From Chitinophaga niabensis (GTDB lineage Bacteria; Bacteroidota; Bacteroidia; Chitinophagales; Chitinophagaceae), in contig NZ_FSRA01000001.1 of assembly GCF_900129465.1 (NCBI RefSeq), forward strand, positions 1,426,001-1,490,000: DNA of 64,000 bases, written 5' to 3'. The notes under the pieces are model-generated. The model was given only the letters and a program-made list of their open reading frames with translations, searched no databases and had not been told where the DNA came from. The first letter of the stretch is position 1. Each line of letters begins with the position of its first letter. Below are positions 8,941-16,049 of this stretch, one piece after another. The position numbers were made by a program, and so were the translations under genes.

Positions 8941-10275
8941 TCAATCCATCTGTCTGACAACGGAATAATATAATCGTTCCAGCAAACGCATATCCCTGGT
9001 AATGATCACTGCCTGTGCCTTTAATCCATTTTTGTATTGTATGGTTTTATGCTGGTTGGTAACAAGCTGGCTGTTCAGGCGAACAGTTCCCAGGAAAACA
9101 CTGTCTACCGCTACATTTGAGATATAATCCAATGTACCTGGCAGAAATCCCGTTTCCTGGTACGGATAGGCATCAAACCTGAGCTGTACCTTCATACCCG
9201 TATCTACCTTGCCAAAATTTTTCTGTTCAAGTTTTATCTCCATGTAGTATTTACTATCAGATGGATTAATGTAACCCAATAGTTTTCCTTCTTCAAGATG
9301 TTGCCCTTGCTGTAAGGGAAGGGCCAGTACAATCTTCCCGCTCACCGGGGCCTGTATGGTATACCGCCTCAGCCATTCGCCTACACTGCTTCTCAGGGTT
9401 TGTAATGCCTGTTCGAATGTTTGCTGCTGCTGCAGGATGTCGTGGTCCAGCTGGTCTATTTCTTTTTGTTTATCCCGTATCTGGTTTTGCTGAGAGATGA
9501 TGCTGACATCATTTTGAGGGATAGATAATTGTTTGTTGAGTAAATTGGTTTGTGCTTTTCTGAATTCTTCCAGTGAAATAACCTTTTGCTCATACAGCGA
9601 TTTGTACATCTCAAACGTTTGTGAAGCAATTGTATGGTCTTCTGTGCGGATGTTTTTTTGTACAGCCAGTTTTTCCCTGATGCCTTGCAGCGACGCAATG
9701 TCTGTTCCAAGGAACTTTTTCCGCCGTGCATAGAAACCACTGATCAGGTAATCATTATACTGCTGCCAGGCTGTAATAAAGGTTTGGTAGGAAACCTGGA
9801 GTTCTCCCAGGTTGGAAAATCGTTTGTTAAATAATCCGGCAATCAATTGAGGCTGGCGGCTTTCTATCATTTTTACGCTGCTATCCAATCTCATCCTCAG
9901 ATCAATGATCTCCTGCGGATCGGCGCCGGATTCCATCCAGCCTATGATCTCTCCCTGTTTAACATCCTGGTTATTGGTGGCGAAAAGTGCAGTAAGCCTG
10001 CCGGTTTGCCGGGGAATGATCGCTTTAGGCGCATTACTGCCTGTTAATATAGCTTCTGCCTTTATAATGTCAGGATATTTAATGAACCAGGTACATAATG
10101 TTAGGAATAACAACAGTACTAAAAAGAACAGCATCGCCCATTTCTCAAAAAAATCAGGTTTCCTGCTGATAATTTCCTGGGCAATGTCCGAACGCTCTTC
10201 AAAATTACTGCTGAGCGTGATCATAGCCTGGTTATCCGGCGACAGGTCCTGGTATGCAGCAATATTGTTATTCAT
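8941..10275 (-). CDS. HlyD-family membrane fusion protein of the peptide exporter
   Basis: 444 residues. A cytoplasmic N-terminal segment, one membrane helix (about 46-66), a lipoyl-like half, a long coiled-coil hairpin (about 150-310) and a second lipoyl-like half (APVSGKIVLALPLQQGQHLEEG) form the usual periplasmic adaptor. In type I bacteriocin exporters such proteins bridge the ABC transporter and an outer-membrane channel. The gene is 14 bases downstream of the C39-ABC transporter on the same strand, so the two form an operon. No TolC-like channel is present in the window. Assignment by family is firm; the cargo is inferred from the precursor genes nearby. Confidence 0.9.
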   Translation of the reverse strand: MNNNIAAYQDLSPDNQAMITLSSNFEERSDIAQEIISRKPDFFEKWAMLFFLVLLLFLTLCTWFIKYPDIIKAEAILTGSNAPKAIIPRQTGRLTALFATNNQDVKQGEIIGWMESGADPQEIIDLRMRLDSSVKMIESRQPQLIAGLFNKRFSNLGELQVSYQTFITAWQQYNDYLISGFYARRKKFLGTDIASLQGIREKLAVQKNIRTEDHTIASQTFEMYKSLYEQKVISLEEFRKAQTNLLNKQLSIPQNDVSIISQQNQIRDKQKEIDQLDHDILQQQQTFEQALQTLRSSVGEWLRRYTIQAPVSGKIVLALPLQQGQHLEEGKLLGYINPSDSKYYMEIKLEQKNFGKVDTGMKVQLRFDAYPYQETGFLPGTLDYISNVAVDSVFLGTVRLNSQLVTNQHKTIQYKNGLKAQAVIITRDMRLLERLYYSVVRQMD

Positions 10276-10289
10276 ATCCGGTTTGTTTT

Positions 10290-12515
10290 TCAGTTACCTA
10301 ATTCCAGCTGATTTTTTACCAGTTCATAATATTTCCCTCTCAGTGCTGTGAGGGAGTCATGTGTACCTTCTTCAGCAATCCTTCCCCCGTCCAGCACTAC
10401 GATCTTATCTGCATTTTTAACGGTACTTAAGCGATGCGCTACTACTACCACGGTTTTTCCTTTGAAAAATCTTTCCAGGTTCTCTACGATATCTTTTTCA
10501 TTATTGGCATCCAGTGAATTGGTAGCCTCGTCGAAGTAGAGGTATTCGGGATTTTTGTAAACGGCCCTTGCAATCAGTATCCGTTGTTTCTGTCCCTGGC
10601 TGATGCCGGTGCCTTCAGCTCCCAGTTTTGTGTAATATCCGTTGGGAAGCTGTTCTATAAAGGCATGTATGTTGGCTATCTTGCAGCTTTTGATCAGCCT
10701 GTTATAATCGATGGTTTCATCTGCTACAGCAATGTTCCGGGCAATACTGTCATTAAAGATATAGCCATCCTGCAATACGGCTCCGCAAACATTTCGCCAG
10801 TAGGAGGGGCTGATGTGCGTGAACTTAATGCCGTCTTTACTTTGCAGCTGAGGAGCTCCTATCCTGAGTTCCCCCTCGTACTGTTCATATACTTTTAAAA
10901 GCAGCTTGATCAGTGTTGTTTTTCCACTGCCGCTGGCACCCACTATGGCAGTTATTTTATTTTCGGGGATCAACAGGTTAATGTTTTCCAATACGGGATC
11001 GTTTCCAATTCCCGGATATGTAAAGCTCACATTGTTAAATACAATAGATCTGTTTTCAGGCAGCTGCGTAACATAATTTTTTTCTGCATTTTCTTCATCT
11101 TCCATCTGGTGTATCTCATTGAGACGTTCCATACTGATCCTGGCATCCTGGGCATTTTGTACAAAGCCTACCCATTGCTGAATAGGCCCGCTTAATTGAC
11201 CAATTACATACTGTATGGCTAACATGGCGCCAAGGGAAAGTTGCCCGTCGATAACAAGTTTAGCCACAATGAAACTGATGAAGATGCCCTGCATGCTATT
11301 GATGAAAGTGGCGCCTGCCTGCTGGATCTGGCTGAAGTTGAGGCTTTTGAATCCCAGTTTAAAAACATTGGCCTGGATGTTCTCCCATTCCCATCGTTTC
11401 TGTTTTTCTGCGTTGTTGAGCCGTATCTCCTGCATGCCCTGTATAAGCTGTAGTGTGGTGTTGTTTTCCCTGGCGGAGAGATGAAATGTTTCGTAGTTGA
11501 TCTTCCTTCTTACCCGGAGGAAGATCTGCACCCAGGCAAAGTAAATAATGCTGCCGGCACAAAAAACATAAAATAGTTCTGCACTGTATATTACCAGCAC
11601 AATCGCATAAACGATAAAATTGAAAAAGGAAAAGATAGTGTTCAATGCAGTGCCGGTAAGGAAATTTTGTATCTGCCGGTGATCACCGATCCTTTGAAGT
11701 GTATCGCCGGTATGGTGTATATCAAAATAGGAGATGGGGAGGCGGGTGAGTTTGATCCAGAAATCTGAGAGGATCTGTATATTCAGGATATTCGAGACCC
11801 TTAGCAGCAAACGGCTCCTGATAAAGCTCACTACCGTTTGACTAAACGTGAGCATTGTTTGAGCAAGCAGCACAATCACTACGTAATGCAGGTTTTGTGT
11901 ATTGATGCCTGTATCTACAATGCTTTGGGTAAGGAAAGGAAAAATGAGGGACAGGAGGGAAGTAACCAGCAGTGCGATAAATACCTGGGTGATCTGCCAC
12001 CTGGCACTAAGAAGGTATTGGGATACCAGCGACCAGCTCAGTTTCTTTTCCTGCTGGCTTTCCTTTTCATAGAAAAGAGGCGTAGGTTCCAGCAGCAATG
12101 CAATACCGGTATCTGTGCCATTTTCATTTTTAGAGGAAGCCCAATGTTTTAAAAACTCACTGTTCTTAAGGGTAAGAATGCCTTTGTCGGGATCGGCTAT
12201 CTCCGCTTCCTTTTTTTTGATGGATGTTAACACAACAAAATGATTCTGGTCCCAGTGCAGGATAGCAGGTAGTGCTACTTCTTTCAGCTGTTCTTTACTG
12301 ATCTTCACACCACGGGTGCGAAAACCTATTTTTTCTGCAGTATTGCTGATCCCCAGTAAGGACACGCCGCTTTTACTGAAGCCGGTCATCTGCCGCAGAC
12401 TGTCTGCACTAAAGTATTTGCCATGGGCTTTTGCCACCATCTTAAGGCAGGTGGGGCCACAATCCATTGCATTCAGTTGTTTATAATAGGTAAAACGCTT
12501 ATTTAATATAGCCAC
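10290..12515 (-). CDS. Peptidase-containing ABC transporter (C39) that cleaves and exports GG-leader peptides
   Basis: 741 residues. The N-terminal C39 peptidase has the full catalytic set: Gln13, Cys19 (QLNAMDCGPTC), His92 (NHFVVL) and Asp108 (IADPD). A six-helix ABC exporter domain follows (about 170-460). The ATPase has Walker A GASGSGKTT, signature ISQGQKQR and Walker B YLYFDEATNSLD. This class removes leaders after a double glycine and pumps the core peptide out. The three precursors at 14888-15933 end their leaders in GG and are the obvious substrates. The gene is divergent from the VKOR fusion at 12768 and is followed by HlyD. Confidence 0.94.
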   Translation of the reverse strand: MAILNKRFTYYKQLNAMDCGPTCLKMVAKAHGKYFSADSLRQMTGFSKSGVSLLGISNTAEKIGFRTRGVKISKEQLKEVALPAILHWDQNHFVVLTSIKKKEAEIADPDKGILTLKNSEFLKHWASSKNENGTDTGIALLLEPTPLFYEKESQQEKKLSWSLVSQYLLSARWQITQVFIALLVTSLLSLIFPFLTQSIVDTGINTQNLHYVVIVLLAQTMLTFSQTVVSFIRSRLLLRVSNILNIQILSDFWIKLTRLPISYFDIHHTGDTLQRIGDHRQIQNFLTGTALNTIFSFFNFIVYAIVLVIYSAELFYVFCAGSIIYFAWVQIFLRVRRKINYETFHLSARENNTTLQLIQGMQEIRLNNAEKQKRWEWENIQANVFKLGFKSLNFSQIQQAGATFINSMQGIFISFIVAKLVIDGQLSLGAMLAIQYVIGQLSGPIQQWVGFVQNAQDARISMERLNEIHQMEDEENAEKNYVTQLPENRSIVFNNVSFTYPGIGNDPVLENINLLIPENKITAIVGASGSGKTTLIKLLLKVYEQYEGELRIGAPQLQSKDGIKFTHISPSYWRNVCGAVLQDGYIFNDSIARNIAVADETIDYNRLIKSCKIANIHAFIEQLPNGYYTKLGAEGTGISQGQKQRILIARAVYKNPEYLYFDEATNSLDANNEKDIVENLERFFKGKTVVVVAHRLSTVKNADKIVVLDGGRIAEEGTHDSLTALRGKYYELVKNQLELGN

Positions 12516-12767
12516 AGGTTACAAACGTTTTTAAAATGAATTCGGGTCTTTATTACTAGCTTATCATCTTTTTCCGGGGTGACGGTACTTTATAAAAATA
12601 AAAACTTAATTGTAAAAAAAAAATGTGTTAGATATTTTTATTTACCTATTTTTAAATGGAAATATAGACAATGTTGCCCGATAAATGATAAGCAGGAACC
12701 CGAACCATAAGAACTATTCTACGTATTAGACACCGAGGACCAATTTACTTTTAGAAAAAAAAACTTT
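12516..12767. promoter_or_regulatory. Divergent AT-rich intergenic region of the peptide locus
   Basis: 252 bases separate the exporter operon (minus) from the VKOR fusion (plus). The stretch around 12590-12660 is strongly A/T-rich, with long A and T runs. It must hold the start signals for both arms, but I find no convincing TAnnTTTG box on either strand and no copy of the dyad found upstream of the precursor genes. Confidence 0.4.
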
Positions 12768-14429
12768 ATGTCGTTTTTAACCCAATTGCTCGTTCCGCTG
12801 CAATATTGCGAGGATGCAGCTATACAGCTTTGTAAAAAGATGCGGTTACCCGTTACGGCTACCACTATCCGTAAAGACCTTTTGGACCATGCAGACTATC
12901 CAAGCCTTACCTCTATCATGGATGTTCTGAAAAGCTACGGCGTCCGGAATGAGGCCTATAAGCTGGAAAAGGAATATCTGAATGAATTGCCGCTTCCCTT
13001 CATTGCCCATATCAGTGGCGATAAATTGAAACACCATCTTTTCGCGCCGGTATGGAAGGTTACCGGAGATACTATTGAATTATACAACCCGGAGACCCGC
13101 AAACAGGAGCGCTGGGAAAAGGAACGTTTCGCAGAAAGGTACCAGGGTGTAATATTGGCTGTGGAAGCGGGAGAACATGCCGGAGAAAGGGAATACAAAA
13201 AGGCGCTGAAGGAAGAGAAACAACGGGAAACCATCTTCAGTTTGCTTGCCTTCGGATTGCCTGTATTAATGCTGTTGTTATGCCTGCTGGCTATTTTTAA
13301 AATTCCCGCCAGTCTTAGTTTTGCCCCGGTTGTTTTTTCTTTATTTACACTGGCTGGTTGCATGGTAACTGCATTGCTCCTGTGGCATGAGGTGGACGAG
13401 TATAATCCGGCCCTGAGGCAGATCTGTACGGCTGGAGGCAAAGTTAACTGCTCGGCTGTTTTAAGGTCAAAGGGTTCAAAAATATTCGGCCAGAGCTGGA
13501 GCAGCATTGGTGCTTGTTACTTTTTTGGGATGCTCATTGTGCTGATGACAGCGGGCTTAACCAATAAGCCTATCCTGCAGCTGTTAGGCTGGGTCAATCT
13601 GCTGGCCTTGCCCTATATAGGTTTTTCTATTTATTACCAATGGAAAGTAGCCAAACAATGGTGCACGCTGTGCCTCCTTGTGCAGGGCCTGCTGCTGTTA
13701 CAGTTCATTGCAGCACTTGCCGGTGGTTTTTATATGCTTGTTCCGCTTGCTGATACCCAGGCCAGTGCTTTCCTCTCCGTTATAACTTCCTTTGTGTTCG
13801 TGTTCATGGTTATATCCCTGTTAATGCCTGCATTGGAAAAGGCAAAAGAAGGTGGTTTTAAAAGTGCGGAGCTTCGGCGCATAAAGCATAACCCGCAGAT
13901 ATTTGAAGCCTTGCTGGCCAAGGAAAAAACCATCACGCATCCCACCGAAGGATTGGGCATTACCCTGGGAAAGCCGGATGCCAGGTACAAAGTGATCAAA
14001 GTCTGTAATCCCTATTGTGGCCCCTGTGCCAGCGCACATCCCGTAATTGATGAGCTGATCGAAAACAATGAAGAAATTCAGTTGCAGATCATTTTCACCG
14101 TTACCCAAAGTGAAAAGGACAGCCGGATCAAACCCGTGACACACCTGCTTGCAATTGCAGAAAACGGGAACAGCGAAGAAATAAGGATGGCGCTGGACGA
14201 CTGGTACCTGCCCGAAAAAAAGGAATACAATACTTTTGCCTCCAAATATCCCATGAATGGTCAGCTTCAACAGCAGGGAGAGAAGATCAGATCAATGGAG
14301 GATTGGTGCAAAACCAATGAAATAGTATTTACACCCACTTTTTTTATCTCTACAGAATCAGGTGACAGCTTATACCAGTTACCCCGGTTCTACAGTATCC
14401 ATGATCTCAAATACCTGCTTACTCCCTGA
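12768..14429 (+). CDS. C39-like/VKOR/thioredoxin fusion, disulfide-forming membrane protein
   Basis: 553 residues. The N-terminal 130 residues resemble a C39 peptidase fold (DYPSLTSIMDVL; PFIAHISGD; IELYNPE), but no QxxxxDCG catalytic motif is seen, so it is probably non-proteolytic. Membrane helices then frame a VKOR domain with loop Cys228 (KVNCSAVL) and the active pair Cys299-Thr-Leu-Cys302. The C-terminal thioredoxin-like domain has Cys417-Gly-Pro-Cys420 and a TPTFF cis-Pro loop. VKOR homologues pass electrons from a fused thioredoxin domain to quinone and so create disulfides. It lies directly upstream of precursors with eight Cys each. Inference: it oxidises the core peptides, with the dead C39 domain perhaps binding leaders. 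Confidence 0.87.
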   Translation: MSFLTQLLVPLQYCEDAAIQLCKKMRLPVTATTIRKDLLDHADYPSLTSIMDVLKSYGVRNEAYKLEKEYLNELPLPFIAHISGDKLKHHLFAPVWKVTGDTIELYNPETRKQERWEKERFAERYQGVILAVEAGEHAGEREYKKALKEEKQRETIFSLLAFGLPVLMLLLCLLAIFKIPASLSFAPVVFSLFTLAGCMVTALLLWHEVDEYNPALRQICTAGGKVNCSAVLRSKGSKIFGQSWSSIGACYFFGMLIVLMTAGLTNKPILQLLGWVNLLALPYIGFSIYYQWKVAKQWCTLCLLVQGLLLLQFIAALAGGFYMLVPLADTQASAFLSVITSFVFVFMVISLLMPALEKAKEGGFKSAELRRIKHNPQIFEALLAKEKTITHPTEGLGITLGKPDARYKVIKVCNPYCGPCASAHPVIDELIENNEEIQLQIIFTVTQSEKDSRIKPVTHLLAIAENGNSEEIRMALDDWYLPEKKEYNTFASKYPMNGQLQQQGEKIRSMEDWCKTNEIVFTPTFFISTESGDSLYQLPRFYSIHDLKYLLTP

Positions 14430-14467
14430 ATAAAACACCATTTTTAGCTTATTAAACCATTGTGCTT

Positions 14468-14800
14468 ATGTCTTTAGTAAAAACAAGTAACCGGCTTGAG
14501 TTTGTTAATTATCTGTTGAAGAAAAGAACAACCGGCGACCTGGAAACCTTTGCCCGCAGAAATGGGCTCTCTAAAAGAGCCATGACGGATTTCCTGCGAC
14601 AGATGAAAGAGATGGGGGCTGATATCCGGTACGACAGGCAACGGAGAAGTTATTATTACGGCAGGAATGGAGAAATGACAAGCTGCAAATTTATTGAGTA
14701 CGGACAAGCCCTGACAAGGGAAGAAGCAAACGGGGTTGGCAAACCGGAGGATCTGTGCTTTTCAGAAAGAGCAGTTTTTGTTCCCTGTAAAGATATCTGA
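14468..14800 (+). CDS. Small helix-turn-helix DNA-binding protein
   Basis: 110 residues from the ATG at 14468 (a GTG two codons earlier is in frame but less likely). A winged-HTH-like pattern, LETFARRNGLSKRAMTDFLRQ followed after a short gap by IRYDRQRRSYYY, matches the small HTH proteins often found beside Bacteroidota peptide clusters. The C-terminal half is unrecognised. It sits between the VKOR fusion and the first precursor. Its last codons (SERAVFVPCKDI and stop) were copied along with the precursor in the tandem duplication and remain as a relic at 15158-15196. Likely local regulator; the dyads ahead of the precursors are candidate sites (inference). Confidence 0.7.
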   Translation: MSLVKTSNRLEFVNYLLKKRTTGDLETFARRNGLSKRAMTDFLRQMKEMGADIRYDRQRRSYYYGRNGEMTSCKFIEYGQALTREEANGVGKPEDLCFSERAVFVPCKDI

Positions 14801-14810
14801 AAAGCTTTTT

Positions 14811-14847
14811 CGTGGCAGATCAACTGCCACGTAGTGTTCTAGATTTG
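14811..14847 (+). promoter_or_regulatory. Dyad operator plus -7 box upstream of precursor 1
   Basis: A perfect 8-base inverted repeat, CGTGGCAG-N5-CTGCCACG (14811-14831), lies 8 bases upstream of TAGATTTG (14840-14847), an exact match to the Bacteroidota -7 consensus TAnnTTTG. There is no TTG at the -33 position; the dyad occupies that zone. This suggests activator or repressor control rather than a free-standing promoter. As RNA the dyad could also fold, but no U-run follows. Confidence 0.55.
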
Positions 14848-14887
14848 AAGCGGTGATCATTTTTATTAATCCTCAAAATCAGGACCA

Positions 14888-15148
14888 ATGAAGAAACTTA
14901 AATTAAACCTTCATCACATTGAGAGCTCCCAGGTTCTCACAAGGGAACAATTGAAAAAAGTGTTGGGTGGTGCGGTCAATACTACTACACAAGGAGGGTA
15001 CTGCTCGGCTAGCGTGGATTGTGGCAATGGAACAACCGCCAGCTGTACGGGTACAGGAAACAGGTGTTATCACAATGTAACCTGTGCAAACGGTGCTGCC
15101 GGGGTTAGATGTGATGAAGGGGAAATGCTCTGCTGTGCCGCCGATTAA
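14888..15148 (+). CDS. RiPP precursor peptide 1 (GG leader, eight-Cys core)
   Basis: 86 residues. The leader (1-28) starts MKKLKL and ends LKKVLGG, the pattern of Bacteroidota natural-product precursors cleaved by C39 transporters. The 58-residue core (29-86) is rich in Gly, Ser, Thr, Asn and Cys. Its cysteines are at core positions 11, 17, 25, 32, 38, 47, 54 and 55. It has many Ser/Thr but few charged residues before the acidic C-terminal part. Neighbouring VKOR-thioredoxin and TlpA proteins suggest disulfides, and the glycosyltransferase suggests sugar attachment. The mature activity is unknown; a bacteriocin is the default guess. Confidence 0.85.
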   Translation: MKKLKLNLHHIESSQVLTREQLKKVLGGAVNTTTQGGYCSASVDCGNGTTASCTGTGNRCYHNVTCANGAAGVRCDEGEMLCCAAD

Positions 15149-15157
15149 CACTGTTCT

Positions 15158-15196
15158 TCAGAAAGAGCAGTTTTTGTTCCCTGTAAAGATATCTGA
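15158..15196 (+). pseudogene. Relic of the HTH gene 3-prime end
   Basis: The 39 bases repeat the last 13 codons of the HTH gene (SERAVFVPCKDI and stop) but have no upstream coding sequence. They mark how far the duplicated unit reached into the neighbouring gene. A more decayed version is visible near 15551-15590. Confidence 0.8.
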
Positions 15197-15207
15197 AAAG
15201 CTTTTTT

Positions 15208-15244
15208 CGTGGCAGATCAACTGCCACGTAGTGTTCTAGATTTG
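15208..15244 (+). promoter_or_regulatory. Dyad operator plus -7 box upstream of precursor 2
   Basis: This is the second copy of the element: the same perfect dyad at 15208-15228, the same 8-base gap, and TAGATTTG at 15237-15244. The start codon follows at 15286. It may give precursor 2 its own transcription start. Confidence 0.55.
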
Positions 15245-15285
15245 AAGCGGTGATCATTTTTATTAATCCTCAAAAATCAGGACCA

Positions 15286-15546
15286 ATGAAGAAACTTAAA
15301 TTAAACCTTCATCACATTGAGAGCTCCCAGGTGCTCACAAGGGAACAATTGAAAAAGGTATTGGGCGGTACGGTCAATGTTACCACACCAGGTAACTGTA
15401 CGATCAGCAAGGCATGTTCCGATGGAAAAACGGTTAGCTGTAATGGGAATGGATCAGCTTGTAAATCCATAACCTGCGAAACCGGCGCTCCCGGCGTTCA
15501 ATGCAATGATGATGATGCAAGCTGCTGCGCCGTTGATGAAGGCTGA
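15286..15546 (+). CDS. RiPP precursor peptide 2 (GG leader, eight-Cys core)
   Basis: 86 residues from the ATG at 15286. An upstream in-frame start at 15250 would add 12 residues and was rejected because the leader begins MKKLKL as in the other two. The leader protein sequence is identical to that of precursor 1. Core cysteines are at 10, 16, 24, 31, 36, 45, 52 and 53, giving the pattern C-x5-C-x7-C-x6-C-x4-C-x8-C-x6-CC. The core differs strongly from core 1 outside Cys and Gly. Likely made, oxidised and exported with the other two. Confidence 0.85.
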   Translation: MKKLKLNLHHIESSQVLTREQLKKVLGGTVNVTTPGNCTISKACSDGKTVSCNGNGSACKSITCETGAPGVQCNDDDASCCAVDEG

Positions 15547-15594
15547 TCTGATGAAAGAACATGTTCCCTTTAAATAACTTTGAAAAAGAATTTT

Positions 15595-15631
15595 CATGGC
15601 AAATTAACTGCCACGTAGTGTTCTAGATTTA
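15595..15631 (+). promoter_or_regulatory. Imperfect dyad plus -7-like box upstream of precursor 3
   Basis: The third copy keeps the 21-base dyad spacing (15595-15615), but the left arm has mutated (CATGGCAA against CGTGGCAG). The box is TAGATTTA (15624-15631), one mismatch from TAnnTTTG. The right arm, CTGCCACG, is unchanged. Confidence 0.45.
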
Positions 15632-15672
15632 TGTGGTAATCATTTTTTATTAATCCTCAAAAATCAGGACCG

Positions 15673-15933
15673 ATGAAGAAACTTAAATTAGACCTTCACA
15701 ACATTGAAGGATCCCAGGTTCTTACAAGGGAACAATTGAAAAAAGTATTAGGCGGTGTAGCCAATGTTACTACAGCAGGTAACTGTTCTATCAGCCAGGC
15801 CTGTCACAGCGGATTGACCATTAGCTGTTCAGGAAGTGGTTCTGCCTGCAAATCTGTAACCTGCGCCAGCGGCACTGTTGGGATCCAATGCGATAGCGAT
15901 GATCCGATCTGCTGCTCCAGGGATGAAGCTTAG
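15673..15933 (+). CDS. RiPP precursor peptide 3 (GG leader, eight-Cys core)
   Basis: 86 residues. The leader starts MKKLKLDLHNIEGSQ and ends LKKVLGG, so it has diverged more than the other two but keeps length and GG. Core cysteines sit at 10, 16, 24, 31, 36, 45, 52 and 53, exactly as in precursor 2. The conserved frame includes NVTT.GNC.IS.AC, GSACKS.TC and a CC pair near the end. It is last of the tandem set, followed by a long hairpin and then the TlpA-like gene. Confidence 0.85.
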   Translation: MKKLKLDLHNIEGSQVLTREQLKKVLGGVANVTTAGNCSISQACHSGLTISCSGSGSACKSVTCASGTVGIQCDSDDPICCSRDEA

Positions 15934-15975
15934 CAGCTTCCCTGCCGGTAGTATATAACGCTGGTAAAAAATGTT

Positions 15976-16020
15976 ATCCGCAACCCTGGAAAAAGTGATT
16001 TTTTCTTCAGGGTTGCGGAT
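15976..16020 (+). terminator. Long hairpin between the precursors and the tailoring genes
   Basis: ATCCGCAACCCTG (15976-15988) pairs perfectly with CAGGGTTGCGGAT (16008-16020). Inside, GAAAAA pairs with TTTTTC, so the whole element is close to one continuous stem. No clear U-run follows. It could be a leaky terminator or an RNA-stabilising element that keeps precursor mRNA in excess of the enzyme mRNA. Confidence 0.5.
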
Positions 16021-16049
16021 AGTTTGGTATCTTGAAATAAAAGTCTGGT

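Larger units (their letters stand above)
14754..15933 (+). repeat. Three tandem copies of a precursor-gene unit
   Basis: A unit of about 390 bases is repeated three times, starting near 14754, 15151 and 15551. Each contains the 3-prime end of the HTH gene or its remnant, a 21-base dyad, a TAGATTT box and an 86-codon precursor. Copies 1 and 2 are almost identical up to the GG codons, with two single-base insertions and four silent changes in the 84-base leader. Identity then falls sharply in the core. Copy 3 is more diverged throughout. Confidence 0.92.

Noticed and set aside
14888..15933. Sactipeptide or other radical SAM peptide family, suggested by the Bacteroidota GG leader
   Set aside because: No radical SAM enzyme with a CxxxCxxC motif is present in the cluster.
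14754..15933. CRISPR-like or phage repeat array
   Set aside because: The units are about 390 bases, contain full genes, and show coding conservation; there are no spacers.
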